In this document: positions 8,084 to 18,017 of the stretch, one piece after another
Layout: every line of letters starts with the position of its first letter
Position numbering within the stretch: the first letter of the stretch is position 1
Assembly: GCA_930367205.1 (NCBI GenBank)
Contig: OV884011.1
Location: 110,723,139 to 110,787,138, forward strand
DNA: 64,000 nt
Direction of reading: 5' to 3'
DNA from: Acanthosoma haemorrhoidale
Lineage: Eukaryota; Arthropoda; Insecta; Hemiptera; Acanthosomatidae
Position numbers and translations under genes: made by a program
The notes under the pieces: model-generated
Seen by the model: only the letters and a program-made list of their open reading frames with translations
Databases searched by the model: none
What the model was told of the DNA's origin: nothing

Positions 8084-10774
8084 TTATAGCAGGTCACGAG
8101 GCCACTGCCGTTTCAGTCTCCGAGGAGGATTATAGGGATGAGTGGCGCAGTGCAAAGACTGTGCTACAGGATTAGGGTGGTTGGAAAGGCTACTGTGGAA
8201 TTTCATAAACTTGGAAGGGATGAGTTCTAGAATGTAGGGTATATTAAGGTCGTTATGAAGGGTTTTGTTGCTGACATAATAAGGGGCATTTACTATTGTT
8301 CTCAGGACTTTGGATTGAAAGGATTGGATACGCTTGATGTTCGACTTTTTTGCTGTCCCCCATAGCTCTATTCCGTATGTCCAGATTGGTTTAAGTATAA
8401 CTTTGTAGATTAGTAGTTTATTTTCTATTGAGAGATGGGATGTCCTTTGAAGTAGTCTGTACAGTTGTCCAAAGCGTCTGTTTAGTTCTTGTCTTTTTAG
8501 TCTCGTATGTGGGTTCCAGGTCAGTCGTTTGTCGAGATGGAAGCATAAGTACCGTACTGTCTCGGTTACTGGGAGAGGAATAGAATTAAAATAAACTAAT
8601 GGACAAGTCTTGCGACAAAGGGTGAAGGTAATGTGGGAGCATTTTGCTTCATTAACTTTGATCCGCCATTGATTGCACCAATACTCGATCTCGTCAAGGT
8701 GTTTTTGAAGGTTATGGGATGCTATGTCGGGGTCTGGGTGGGATGACAAGACTGCAGTGTCATCTGCAAATGTAGCCAAGAAGGTGTTGGAAGTAGAAGG
8801 GACATCAGCGGTGTATAGGTTATAGAGGATGGGGCCTAGGACACTACCCTGTGGAACTCCTGCATTTATGGGATAGTAGTTAGAGTATTCTAAGCCACAG
8901 CGGACTTGGAAGAAGCGGTTTGAAAGGTAGGACTGTAGGATTAGGAAAAGGGTCTGTGGTAAATGTCTTTTGAGCTTGTAGAGCAAACCTGCGTGCCAAA
9001 CCCTGTCAAAAGCTTGAGCTATATCGAGAAAGGCAGCAGTGCAATACTTTTTGGTTTCAAGGGCTGAGGAGATGTGATCAACAACGCGAAGCCCTTGTTG
9101 AGCAGTGGAATGTCGTTGGCGGAAACCAAACTGGTGTGTGGGAAAAAGGTTTTTGGATTCAACAATGGGAAGTAGACGTTTTAGTAGGAGTTTCTCAAAT
9201 ATTTTTGAGAGGATAGGGAGTAGGCTAATTGGACGGTAAGATGAGGCGTCATTGGGTGGTTTACCGGGTTTGGCGAATAGGACAATAATGGAATGTTTCC
9301 AGAGGAGAGGAAAGTGTGTCGTTCGGATAATGCAATTATATATGTAGGTTAGGAAGGTTATGGCTTTAGGAGGAAGTTGTTTGAGAATTTGAGGAGTTAG
9401 GAGATCATATCCAGGGGATTTTCTGTAAGGTAAGTTTTTCAGAAGGTATTTGACCTCAGAGGGATTAACGGCTTTTGTCGGAAGAGAGAGAGGAATAGGT
9501 GAAGTGAGGAAATCTTCCACAGTTTTGCTGTGAGTATGGCTTTGATGAGAAAGGTGAGGTGTGAAAGTATGGGTAAGATGCAGAGCAAATTCCTCCGACC
9601 TATCTCCATCCGAGGCCGCCCAGGACCCATCATCACGACGGAGTGGATGTGAAACAGGTTGATACTTTAGGATTTTTTTGGTTACATTCCACAAGGAGTT
9701 ATCCCTGGTAGACAGAGAGGAGAGGTAGGAATTGAAAGAATCAGAACGGAAGGATGCCAATCGCCGCTTTACCAATCGGCAGTACTGATTGTACGAGCGG
9801 CGATCAGCAGGATGCCGGGATCTTTGCCACACTGTTCTAGAGCGGCGTTTGGATTTGATTAGATCTTTGAGATGTTGAGGTAAACGATTATGATTGTGGA
9901 TCCTTGGGTGACGGTGGGGTGACGATGCCTCCCAAGCCGACCTCTGGACCAGAGTAGTGAAAGAATGCACTGCATCGTCTAGGTCTTGGGATGTTTTCAG
10001 GGATAATTTGAGGTTTACGGACTCTGTAAGAAGCTGACGGAAGTGGTCCCAGTCAACTGGGCCCCTAATAAATGAAGGAGGAGGCAGTTTGTGAATTGGT
10101 CGTAGGGAAATGGTTAATAATAAAGGACTATGATCAGAGGAGAGGTCATCGAGGCGCTTGAGTGAATAGTTTAGTGTTCCTAAACTATTGTAGAAGAAGA
10201 AGTCAAGGAGATCTGGATTTCGGTTGGGATCTGATGGCCAATAGGTGGCTGTGTCAGGAGAGATAGTGGAGCAATGTCTCCGTGTGAGTGCAGACAGCAA
10301 AGCACGTCCCCGTGTATTTGTGGATCTTGAGCCCCAGTGTTGGTGCTTTGCGTTAAAGTCCCCACCCACAAGGAAACGATGCCCGATGGAGTCTAGAAAG
10401 GAGATGAATTGGGAATCGGGAATGGATTTATTGGGAGGGCAGTACACTGATGCTAGAGTAAGGGGAAAAGTGAGGGTGGTGATTGACACTGCAGTGGATT
10501 GAAGGAAATCATGTGCTACCAAAGGAACTATGTGATGGGATATGGAGTTATGGACAATGACAGCGGTACCTGCATGAGCTCTTCCATCTGGGTGATCAGT
10601 TCGATAAGTCTGGTACTGTCGAACGGTAAATGGTCGTTTACTTGTAAGTCTTGTTTCAGTAATAAGAGCTACATCGATATTTTTGTCATGGAGTAGTGCT
10701 GTCAGTTCGTTAGTGTGGGTGCGAACACCATTCGCATTCCAAAGGAGAATGGATAAGGAGTCGGAAGGATCCAC
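8084..10774 (-). CDS. F1 LINE ORF2: endonuclease and reverse transcriptase
   Basis: 896 codons with no internal stop. N-terminal apurinic-type endonuclease: LLWNANGV at about 10-17, catalytic-type E40 in ITETRL, GGDFNAKHQHWG at about 137-148, and SSDHSPL at about 212-218. Reverse transcriptase: SPGYD at about 453, SSYRPISLLP at 511-520, first aspartate in FLDIAQAFD at 582-590, PQGSVLGP at 641-648, and the catalytic FADD at 669-672. The C-terminal region (TYGIELWGTAKKSN, VLRTIVNAPYYVSN) is typical of Jockey-type elements. It nicks genomic DNA and copies the element RNA there. The first codon is GTG, directly after the ORF1 TAA and in the same frame; no methionine codon occurs until near the C terminus, so initiation needs explaining. 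Length is normal for the clade. Confidence 0.93.
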   Translation of the reverse strand: MDPSDSLSILLWNANGVRTHTNELTALLHDKNIDVALITETRLTSKRPFTVRQYQTYRTDHPDGRAHAGTAVIVHNSISHHIVPLVAHDFLQSTAVSITTLTFPLTLASVYCPPNKSIPDSQFISFLDSIGHRFLVGGDFNAKHQHWGSRSTNTRGRALLSALTRRHCSTISPDTATYWPSDPNRNPDLLDFFFYNSLGTLNYSLKRLDDLSSDHSPLLLTISLRPIHKLPPPSFIRGPVDWDHFRQLLTESVNLKLSLKTSQDLDDAVHSFTTLVQRSAWEASSPHRHPRIHNHNRLPQHLKDLIKSKRRSRTVWQRSRHPADRRSYNQYCRLVKRRLASFRSDSFNSYLSSLSTRDNSLWNVTKKILKYQPVSHPLRRDDGSWAASDGDRSEEFALHLTHTFTPHLSHQSHTHSKTVEDFLTSPIPLSLPTKAVNPSEVKYLLKNLPYRKSPGYDLLTPQILKQLPPKAITFLTYIYNCIIRTTHFPLLWKHSIIVLFAKPGKPPNDASSYRPISLLPILSKIFEKLLLKRLLPIVESKNLFPTHQFGFRQRHSTAQQGLRVVDHISSALETKKYCTAAFLDIAQAFDRVWHAGLLYKLKRHLPQTLFLILQSYLSNRFFQVRCGLEYSNYYPINAGVPQGSVLGPILYNLYTADVPSTSNTFLATFADDTAVLSSHPDPDIASHNLQKHLDEIEYWCNQWRIKVNEAKCSHITFTLCRKTCPLVYFNSIPLPVTETVRYLCFHLDKRLTWNPHTRLKRQELNRRFGQLYRLLQRTSHLSIENKLLIYKVILKPIWTYGIELWGTAKKSNIKRIQSFQSKVLRTIVNAPYYVSNKTLHNDLNIPYILELIPSKFMKFHSSLSNHPNPVAQSLHCATHPYNPPRRLKRQWPRDLL

Positions 10775-12112
10775 TTATGGATTTTGTTTAACGGGGATAA
10801 GGTAGGAGACAAGATTTGTAAGAAGGGAAATGAGAGGTGTAATTAGGTTTCTGAACTCTGTAAGGAATGAGGTTAAAAGGCTGGTGAGATCTGAAGAGCT
10901 TGAAGGTGGCGGGATATGCGAGATGTGTGGTTGAGGATGGGATAGAGTTTGCTGGTTGCTGGGATGAGCGGAGTGCTGGGAAAGAAGAACTTGCGGAGGA
11001 GGAGTGGGCAGTGCCTGTGGCTGCTCTCTGTTCCTAACTGCGTCAGCGAAAGAGACTGAAGGCCTCAAACTTCTGGTGGGGGCGCTTCTTGGGCTACCTG
11101 TGGCTGATGTTTCTTCTTCAGGACGACGACGTTGTTCACTTCTGGACTTAAGAATTCTATAAGCCTCACAGCCTTTATAGTTTGCCGGGTGGCCTTGCTG
11201 ACAGAGCACGCATACAGCAGGTGATTTTAGGGGCTTCTTGCACAATTCACTTTTGTGCTGCCCACTGCACTTTACACACCTGGGAGGGTGGTAGCAGTAT
11301 GATTTTGTGTGCCCATATGCCTGGCAATTATGGCATTGGGCGATGTCTCGTTTCGGGTAAGGCTTTTCGACCTGTACTCTTGTGTAGTATAAGTGGTTAA
11401 GCTCGTAGATTTTCTCCACTCCAGCTGTTCGCTCTAGATCGACAAAGAATAAGGGCATTGGTTTCTTGATACTTGTATCATTTTCTTGTCTCTCCTCACG
11501 GAGGACATTCGTGATTTGGCGAACCTTGTACCCTAAACTTATCAGCTCCTTTTCTATCTCGTCCGCTGGTGTTGTGGGATGCAGGTTTCTAATCACCACC
11601 CGCAGCGATCTTTCTTGCTTTAGTTGGTAGGTATGAAAATCAGCCTTGGATTCTTCTAGGTATTTTATAATTCCTCGGTATGTTTCAGGAGTGTCCGGAG
11701 AAACCTTTGTGTCCCGAGATCGATTGAGGCAAGTATATTTGCCTGTACCTACAACTTTGCTCAATTGAGTACATAGTAATTTGAAATTACTAATGTTGCG
11801 AACGAATATCGCTGGTGGCTTGGGCTGTGTGGGTGTTGTTGTAGAGTCCATGTCCTCTACCTCAATATTTTTCAACACCTCGTAACTATTGGGCGTGAAA
11901 AAGGGAGACTCATGAGTTATTGTTGTTTGTTTTGATGTGGTGGGTTGTGGTGGTATCTCTTCCATAGAGCTGCTAGGTGCTGAGGAATTTATTGGGATAT
12001 TCCGATTAGATCGCCGTGGCTTGCGTTTGACTGGTGACATAGTGGGCGTAGGTCCCAATGATCTTGAGCGTTTTTTTTTATTTTCTGATATAACTTGTTG
12101 ATAGAAACGCAT
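10775..12112 (-). CDS. F1 LINE ORF1: gag-like RNA-binding protein
   Basis: 445 codons from ATG at 12,112 to TAA at 10,775. A basic N-terminus (KKKRSRSLG, VKRKPRRSNR) is followed by an RRM-like stretch (IFVRNISNFKLL, about 102-113) and a PRE_C2HC-like domain (RSLRVVIRNLHPTTPADEIE, about 168-187). Three zinc knuckles follow: C260-x2-C-x4-H-x4-C273, C279-x2-C-x3-H-x4-C291, C301-x2-C-x3-H-x6-C315. The tail is proline and serine rich and ends in a leucine-rich amphipathic segment (about 408-440). It should coat the LINE RNA and form the ribonucleoprotein. The stop TAA abuts ORF2 in the same frame. Codons and domain order are intact; the ATG at residue 25 is an alternative start. Confidence 0.92.
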   Translation of the reverse strand: MRFYQQVISENKKKRSRSLGPTPTMSPVKRKPRRSNRNIPINSSAPSSSMEEIPPQPTTSKQTTITHESPFFTPNSYEVLKNIEVEDMDSTTTPTQPKPPAIFVRNISNFKLLCTQLSKVVGTGKYTCLNRSRDTKVSPDTPETYRGIIKYLEESKADFHTYQLKQERSLRVVIRNLHPTTPADEIEKELISLGYKVRQITNVLREERQENDTSIKKPMPLFFVDLERTAGVEKIYELNHLYYTRVQVEKPYPKRDIAQCHNCQAYGHTKSYCYHPPRCVKCSGQHKSELCKKPLKSPAVCVLCQQGHPANYKGCEAYRILKSRSEQRRRPEEETSATGSPRSAPTRSLRPSVSFADAVRNREQPQALPTPPPQVLLSQHSAHPSNQQTLSHPQPHISHIPPPSSSSDLTSLLTSFLTEFRNLITPLISLLTNLVSYLIPVKQNP

Positions 12113-12486
12113 GTTTCATATTCTTGTAAATAGTTTTTAATTGAATAAAAAAAAAAAAAAAAAAAATTTCAATATAATGAGAGGCCTGAACAGTGTACTG
12201 AGAGGGCCAGCTGGACTCCCCACTCCTATCCCCACTCTCAGCACGGCTGACTGATATCTTGCAATATGGCCGCCCTCTGTATGAATTGTGAGATGAAAAA
12301 CTTACGTTAGCAATAATAATGTTCCTCTTCCACTGACCTGTAGACAGTCCACCGCGAACGGTTCACCCAAGGGTCGGTTGGAACAGTTTTGCGAACTAGG
12401 CACTTCCTACGAACGGTAACAAGAAACAGTTTGTTGCAGAGCGATGTGAAAAACGACTTCTATAGTTAGCGCAGGCGCAGTACTCC
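12113..12486 (-). promoter_or_regulatory. F1 5' UTR and probable internal promoter
   Basis: Between the 5' TSD and the ORF1 ATG. The sense strand begins GGAGTACTGCGCCTGCGCTAA; the CTGCGC-N-TGCGC core recurs at the 5' end of copy f (30,080-30,092) and resembles an NRF-1-type site. AATATGGCCGCC at 12,263-12,274 on the plus strand fits the YY1-type consensus AANATGGCNGCC. A 20-base A run on the plus strand (12,147-12,166) is a poly(T) tract in sense, 35 bp before the ATG. LINEs of this kind carry internal promoters; transcription from here is inference. Confidence 0.5.
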
Positions 12487-12498
12487 ATTATGATAATT
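12487..12498. repeat. Target-site duplication, 5' side of F1 copy c
   Basis: ATTATGATAATT, identical to 7,898-7,909. Confidence 0.85.
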
Positions 12499-14599
12499 AA
12501 AAATGAATGAATTACTTGACCCACACAGAGCGTTGAATGGTTCAAGTTGGCTTGTCTGACCTTTAGAGAGTAATGTGGCTACTACTATCCAAGGTCACGT
12601 TTCCTCAAAGTTCTTAAAGTTTCATTTAAATTTATTATTAAATCATTTGACTATCCTGCTCCTCTAGCACCTTGTTAGAACATCACTTTCAAGTATCACA
12701 TATCCCTATAACCTTTTTGGAGATTAAAGTGAATGTGACCCCCTGATCTTTTATAAATATTTAGAAACAGGGAGATCTGGCAGTGTAAATCCTCACCTCC
12801 TTTTCCCTAGGAAAATGTTCTTTGAAGATGACAATACTGCGAGCAAATTTGGGGATTCCTGGGCTATGCATATAAGCGTATATTGTATGAATATACATTA
12901 CAAATACATTCTTACCTATAAAAGAGTATATGTAAATTTGTAAATATGGTTTGCGACAGTAATAAAGGCGATCATTTATTATTATTTCTATATATTATAT
13001 TAATTATTAATTATCACTCACCTTAGATGTTTTCCCACAAGTATTTTGGTGATTGTGCGGGTTCCTTCTAGTCCTTTACAAATATATATTCCTACAGGAG
13101 GACCGGCATAATATAATATAGAACATACGATGTTCTTAATGTTTTTTAATGCTGTAGTTCACGGTTAGGGTTGATAACTGAACTCTTTTGAATGCTATTT
13201 CTTTTTATCCTGGGATTTCCCAGAAAACAGTGCTTTGAGCCATTGGATCATCCATCGCTGAGACTTTACCTGCGGTTACGTTTTTGTGAACTAGAACTGT
13301 AATTATTTTTTCTGTTATTGTCAACTTGATAGTTAAAAAAAAGTGCTCAAAAACATTTCAAAGATCAAAGATTACCAAAAATTATAAGGAATGGAAACGA
13401 AATGATGGAATCTTTCGATTAATAGTATATTTTTTTCTTTTAATAGGGAAATAATAAAAATGAACTTAATTTAATTATAATTTTATCTTAAATCAATTAT
13501 ACTGATTTACAATCCTTAAAGTACAGTGGAGTACCTCTACTCCACTAGTGTAGTGTAGGAGTCAAGTGGAGACTTTTCTAAAAATAGCATGTTTAAATAT
13601 TCAAATAACTACTAATGTTGGTAGTATTTTATTAGTTTTCTGTTCAGTTTTCATTGCGAAATACGTGTAAACACCTAACAGTAACATAAATAATGGCGAG
13701 TATGTTTTTCAATACTTTTATCATCAAGATGTACATTGAAATCAATTCGACCTACTCGTTTGAATGCAGTCTACAAGTTTTTGATTCTGCATTGACTCGT
13801 AAAGCTAACGCTTGCTTGTGGAAATTATTTATTTGATCGAGATATATTATTAACTTTTTAATCACATTATCAAGTAGATTAATTTTTGCCCTTTAATTGT
13901 TGAAAATAAATGCCTAGTATATTTGTCAGAAAAACAGGGGCTAACAATGCATCGGCAACGGTGCATGGGCGAGTCAATCAAACCTAAGTTAGTTTTACAC
14001 ATTTTTATTTATTATTGTTTTATTGTTCCAGCTTTAAGAACATTATAATATCGCATATTTGAATATGTCACGTATACGATTCCTCATTACGGTCGTAGTG
14101 TCTGCCTCTCTTCCAGACTAAGTGTCTGCCTCTCTGTAGTGTCCGTGGAATCTCTTCATAACTGGATGGAGGCAGCACAGAATCATTACGCAATGGGGAA
14201 GCTGGTGCGGGAGGCTTGGTTTTAGAGCCACATTAGTATGTATATGTTAGCAATGATAAATATTGCGAGAACATACTACGTGGTTGTTCTGATTTATACC
14301 ACACCTTCATGAAATAAACACACCATTCCATCCCATAGAAAAGCAGGAGTTCCCTTTCTAGTAGAATCCCTTTTTTTTTTGGATCAGATTAGGGCTTAGT
14401 AAGTTCATTAGCAAAAATTGACTGGATTATTGATTTATAGCTGTAGATGATGCGTGAAAATAAACGAATATTACCAAAACTTTTCAAAATGTGTAAAAAA
14501 ATATATATTTTTTTTTCACTACAAACGTGTGCTATGACAAACAATTAAAAAAAAAAAGGCTATTAATACTGTTCATTTTTAGTGAGATTCTTCGAGGAC
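12499..14599. other. AT-rich stretch without recognised gene
   Basis: No open frame of note. Imperfect duplication of AGTGTCTGCCTCTC near 14,097-14,135 is the only local structure I saw. Confidence 0.5.
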
Positions 14600-14690
14600 A
14601 TGAGCTGTTTCGAACCCTGGTCGTTCCCTGTCTCGTTTGTTTAAACGTTTACCGACAAACATGTTCCTGGAGGACCTACTTCTCCTCCAG
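14600..14690 (-). repeat. Weak tRNA-like B box and hairpin
   Basis: On the minus strand CCAGGGTTCGAAAC (around 14,606-14,619) fits a Pol III B box, but no good A box was found upstream. CTGGAGGA...TCCTCCAG at 14,668-14,691 is an 8-bp inverted repeat. It could be a decayed tRNA-derived SINE; evidence is thin. Confidence 0.15.
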
Positions 14691-16039
14691 CAACTTGATG
14701 CAGATTTGGTTTTATTCTTAATTTTTTTTTATTTGTCCATATTGTATCTCACCGTGGAGCCTCAATCCACCTATGCGATCCCTGCTACTCCGTCACTAGT
14801 GATTTTAGGACCATCAGCTGCATCCTCCGACCAAAGTAATATTCTCCAAGCTAGGCTTATTTAGATCACTTTGTCCGCAATATTTAAATTCAGATTTCCT
14901 TATGTCCAATCGGCTTGGCAATTGGCACCCTGTCATATTTTTGTAACTATGGTATGGTGTAATTGTTTCAATTGTTTTTAAAGTAACAATGAATAACGAT
15001 ATCTATCGTTATTACACATATACGCATCGTAAACATCGTTTTATCTAGAGTTTCACCCAATTTCCAAGGTTCCATTGATTCCACACTACTGGTGATAAAA
15101 TATATCAAATTTGAGAAGAATTATCCCAGCCCGTCGCTAACATAATTCCAAATAGTCTGTTTAATATATGAAGAGTATTACTTGGTTTATTTATCCCAGT
15201 CCATCTGTTAATATTTATTTATATCTATTTATAAAAAATGATTATTTTTTTTAGCATAAACAGCTTCATGAGTTCACGTGCTTTAAGTGCTCCGGTGTAA
15301 TATGAGTGAACACTCACTATATATGGGTGAAACAAGGCCGATGAAAAAAGGTTATTTCAAAATAAAATCCTGTTTTATAACAAATATTTATGTGTTGTAA
15401 TCTTTAGAAGAATAAGGCATACTGATAGTTATTCATCAAATTCCCCAGAATCTAAATTGTTTTTTTGGTTGGATAATGTTTATATTAGGTATATATCGTT
15501 AATAATATAAAACGAAATTTCTCCCCAATGTTTCCAAATAATGAGGGTTGAAAAATGTTCAAGAAATCATGTAAATTATGGGCTAATCGTATTTTTTGGG
15601 GATAGGAGGGAATAGGATTGAGGTCCTCATTATATAAACCAGACTCACCACTAATAGACATTGCTCCTGCAAACTAAAAAAATTGTAGGGCATTTCATGC
15701 AGAACGAACAGCTCATGCTAGTACTCCCCTCGAGATTCGCTAATTTCTCACCCACTATTAACTTCCTGTGCAATCCAGTAACCTATATCTACGGTGACTA
15801 TAATTTGTGAAAACAAAAAAAGGACATTTAGTGAAAGGTCCTAAAAACAGAGATCATTAGGGATCTAGTCGATAAAAATTGAGTTGTAGAAACTGGGGTA
15901 TTTCATACAAATAACTACAAAAATAAGATTCATTACAAATATACATTAAAGACATACAATTAATCTCACAAATCAAATAATAATAATATGTGTTCTTTTT
16001 TTACGGCTAGTTTAGTTAAATTATTTATTCTTATAAATC
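14691..16039. other. AT-rich stretch without recognised gene
   Basis: A 75-codon plus-strand frame (14,637-14,864) is hydrophobic and unrecognised. Nothing else seen. Confidence 0.45.
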
Positions 16040-16090
16040 CTTATTGCGATAAAATTACAATCTGCCTTGGGCAATAAGTAATCGTGATCA
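16040..16090 (-). mobile_element. F1-type 3' tail (distal part of copy d)
   Basis: The minus strand reads TTATTGCCCAAGGCAGATTG followed by TAATTTTATCGCAATAA, with the hairpin TGCC-CAA-GGCA at 16,062-16,072. It matches the F1 3' end but is directly followed upstream by an R1-type LINE. Either the R1-type element inserted inside F1 copy d (body at 18,018-19,700), or it carries its own related tail. Confidence 0.6.
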
Positions 16091-18010
16091 ATTTCACTGT
16101 TGACGAGCCCATGGGGTATTTCGTTGCCTGTGGTGCGCGTATTCCAGTGCAATTTTGTATGTTCCTTAACGCTAACTTATTGCTATTTACCAAGGGACTC
16201 CAGTCCATCTTGTTTTAACGGTTCCTTCTTGATGAGCACTCCCAATATTATGGCTGCTCAACCTGCATCACTCCCCTGAAAATGGTGAAGTGCATCCTTG
16301 GAGCTCTTTCCACTTCTGCACAAAGATGAGGAAGGACCTGTAACTCTCCTCGTTGTCTACCAGCAACGCCAAGTGTGACTCATCCAAGCTATACTGACCA
16401 ATTGAGCATCCGTGCGCCTGCTTGTTCCAATGCTTGACAGGTGAGCACGTCATGCTCCGCGGTATCTCTATCCCCGACATGTTGCCCCACATTGCAAATT
16501 GGGCCCGCAGCTCTTTTATGCTTGTAAAGCATGGAACGAAATCTGTCATGTCCCGATATCACCTCGGAACTCCAGTAGTGTGGGGAGACCCACTTCGGCC
16601 TATCCTTGGCCGAGGGGAAGTACTTCCATAGTGTACTCCCTTTCGTGGTATTGGTCCACCTGTCATTCCACACCTCATTGGCCCAGTCGCTAAGATGATC
16701 CTTCCACTTCCTATGTTCTTCTTCAGTTGTCCTGTGAAGTGGGGGTTGGAAACTCTTCTAAAGGTGCTCTCTTCACTTTAGCTTGGAGGCGTTGTTCCTG
16801 GAGGACCAAGTCTATTGGGGCTCCTGCTGCTAGTCTCTAGCCCGCTTTGAAGAAAGGGCCCTATAAGCTCTCGTCATCTGCATAAGTGCCGTTCTCTGCA
16901 CCTGCATTACCCTGAGAGCCTACCCCTTATTGAGGTACACCGACCACGACCAAGAGGCAGATCTTAGGATCCGTGACACCTCGGCCTGGTAGAAAGTCCT
17001 AAAAACTGGGAACCTGATTCCCCACATCGCTCCACCTGGCGAAATTGTTAGTAATCGATGTCACTCTATCCAATGTGAGGTTCATTTTCTCCCTAGTTTC
17101 ACACCTAGGTATGTGAACTCGACGCCTACGATTATGGAACTTCCTCCTATGTCCAAGCGAATAGGATGGCCACGGCCTAGCATTTTCTCTCTCACCAGGT
17201 TGGATATTGTCTTCTCCACAGCCATGATCATCTTTCTGGATGCCCACCACTCTTCCACAAGGCCAGTACAAGCACAAGGTCTTCTGACGACCTCAGCTCC
17301 GGAGTCCACCACAATTGTCGTAGCCAGATCATTCACTGTAGGGATCGCGTGGTCATTAAGGGCCACAAGAATCTTATTAAATACTAGCTTATAAAGGGTT
17401 GGTCCCAGTACGGAGCCCTAGGGACATCCTGTACATTATTTTCTTTGAGAGCCCACTTGTCGTCCACAAGCCTCGCCTCTAGTGAAGTCTGGTAACTGGA
17501 CCACTCAACCCCTCTCGTCATACCCTTGGACGGAACTCTCTGGTATAGGTACCACTAGCATGATGTCAAACGAGATGGAGTTATGGTTACTGCTTGTCTC
17601 TGCTGAAATTCATCAGTTATCTATGCATCGATCGAATACATAGTGACGTTAAACTAGCTGCTTCCGTAGGACCCTGAGTAAGGTGGGGAACTAGTATTGT
17701 TACTTAGTATAACGAGCTGGTTGTAGTGTAAGTGGAACCCCATGCCGTATGCCAGACATTGGTATAGGCTCTAACTAGTAACTCCCTATTTCCACTAGCT
17801 CTAACACACCTCTCAAGGACATCAAACAACTCTACCGGATCTCTGTCACCTCGAAAGTAGAGGGAGGAAGTTTTTTCATTATATCTTCTTTTTTACCTTC
17901 TATAGTGACATAAACAGAGCTCCCTTACAGTATGTCAGCCAAAAGCCAACCCAGGCTTTCCGGGTTTCGTAGGCACCAGGTTCCTCCCCGCTGACATCCC
18001 TAGTCAACGA
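16091..18010 (-). pseudogene. Decayed R1-type LINE ORF2, C-terminal part
   Basis: Broken minus-strand frames share the pattern of R1-clade reverse transcriptases. Near 17,411-17,453 the frame reads GCP-stop-GSVLGPTLYKL, a GCPQGS motif with the glutamine codon turned to TAG. At 17,082-17,366 come NDLATTIVV, where the YADD aspartate pair is lost, and the thumb-like GVEFTYLGVKLG. At 16,389-16,673 come TKGSTLWKYFPSA, ISGHDRFRSMLYKHKRA and DTAEHDVLTCQALEQ, typical of the C-terminal domain that ends in a cysteine-histidine motif. Frames switch several times. The endonuclease and ORF1 are absent, so the copy is 5'-truncated and dead. The exact left end is uncertain. Confidence 0.75.
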
Positions 18011-18017
18011 TGAGATC

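Larger units (their letters stand above)
7910..12486 (-). mobile_element. Full-length Jockey-type LINE, F1 copy c
   Basis: This 4,577-bp non-LTR retrotransposon reads on the minus strand: 5' UTR (12,486-12,113), ORF1 (12,112-10,775), ORF2 (10,774-8,084), 3' UTR (8,083-7,910). It is bounded by a 12-bp direct repeat, ATTATGATAATT. The 3' UTR ends with the hairpin TGCCTT-ATAA-AAGGCA (7,946-7,961), then GATTGTAATTATTTCACAATAAAG and a short non-poly(A) tail. Both reading frames are open, which is unusual here and implies a recent insertion. Ten other copies or fragments of F1 lie in the window. The one serious defect candidate is the GTG in place of an ORF2 ATG. Clade placement rests on the RT motifs and gag-like ORF1, not on a phylogeny. 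Confidence 0.93.

Noticed and set aside
10245..10696. Plus-strand open frames of 65-85 codons inside the F1 LINE
   Set aside because: They lie antisense to the intact ORF2 and have no motif of their own.
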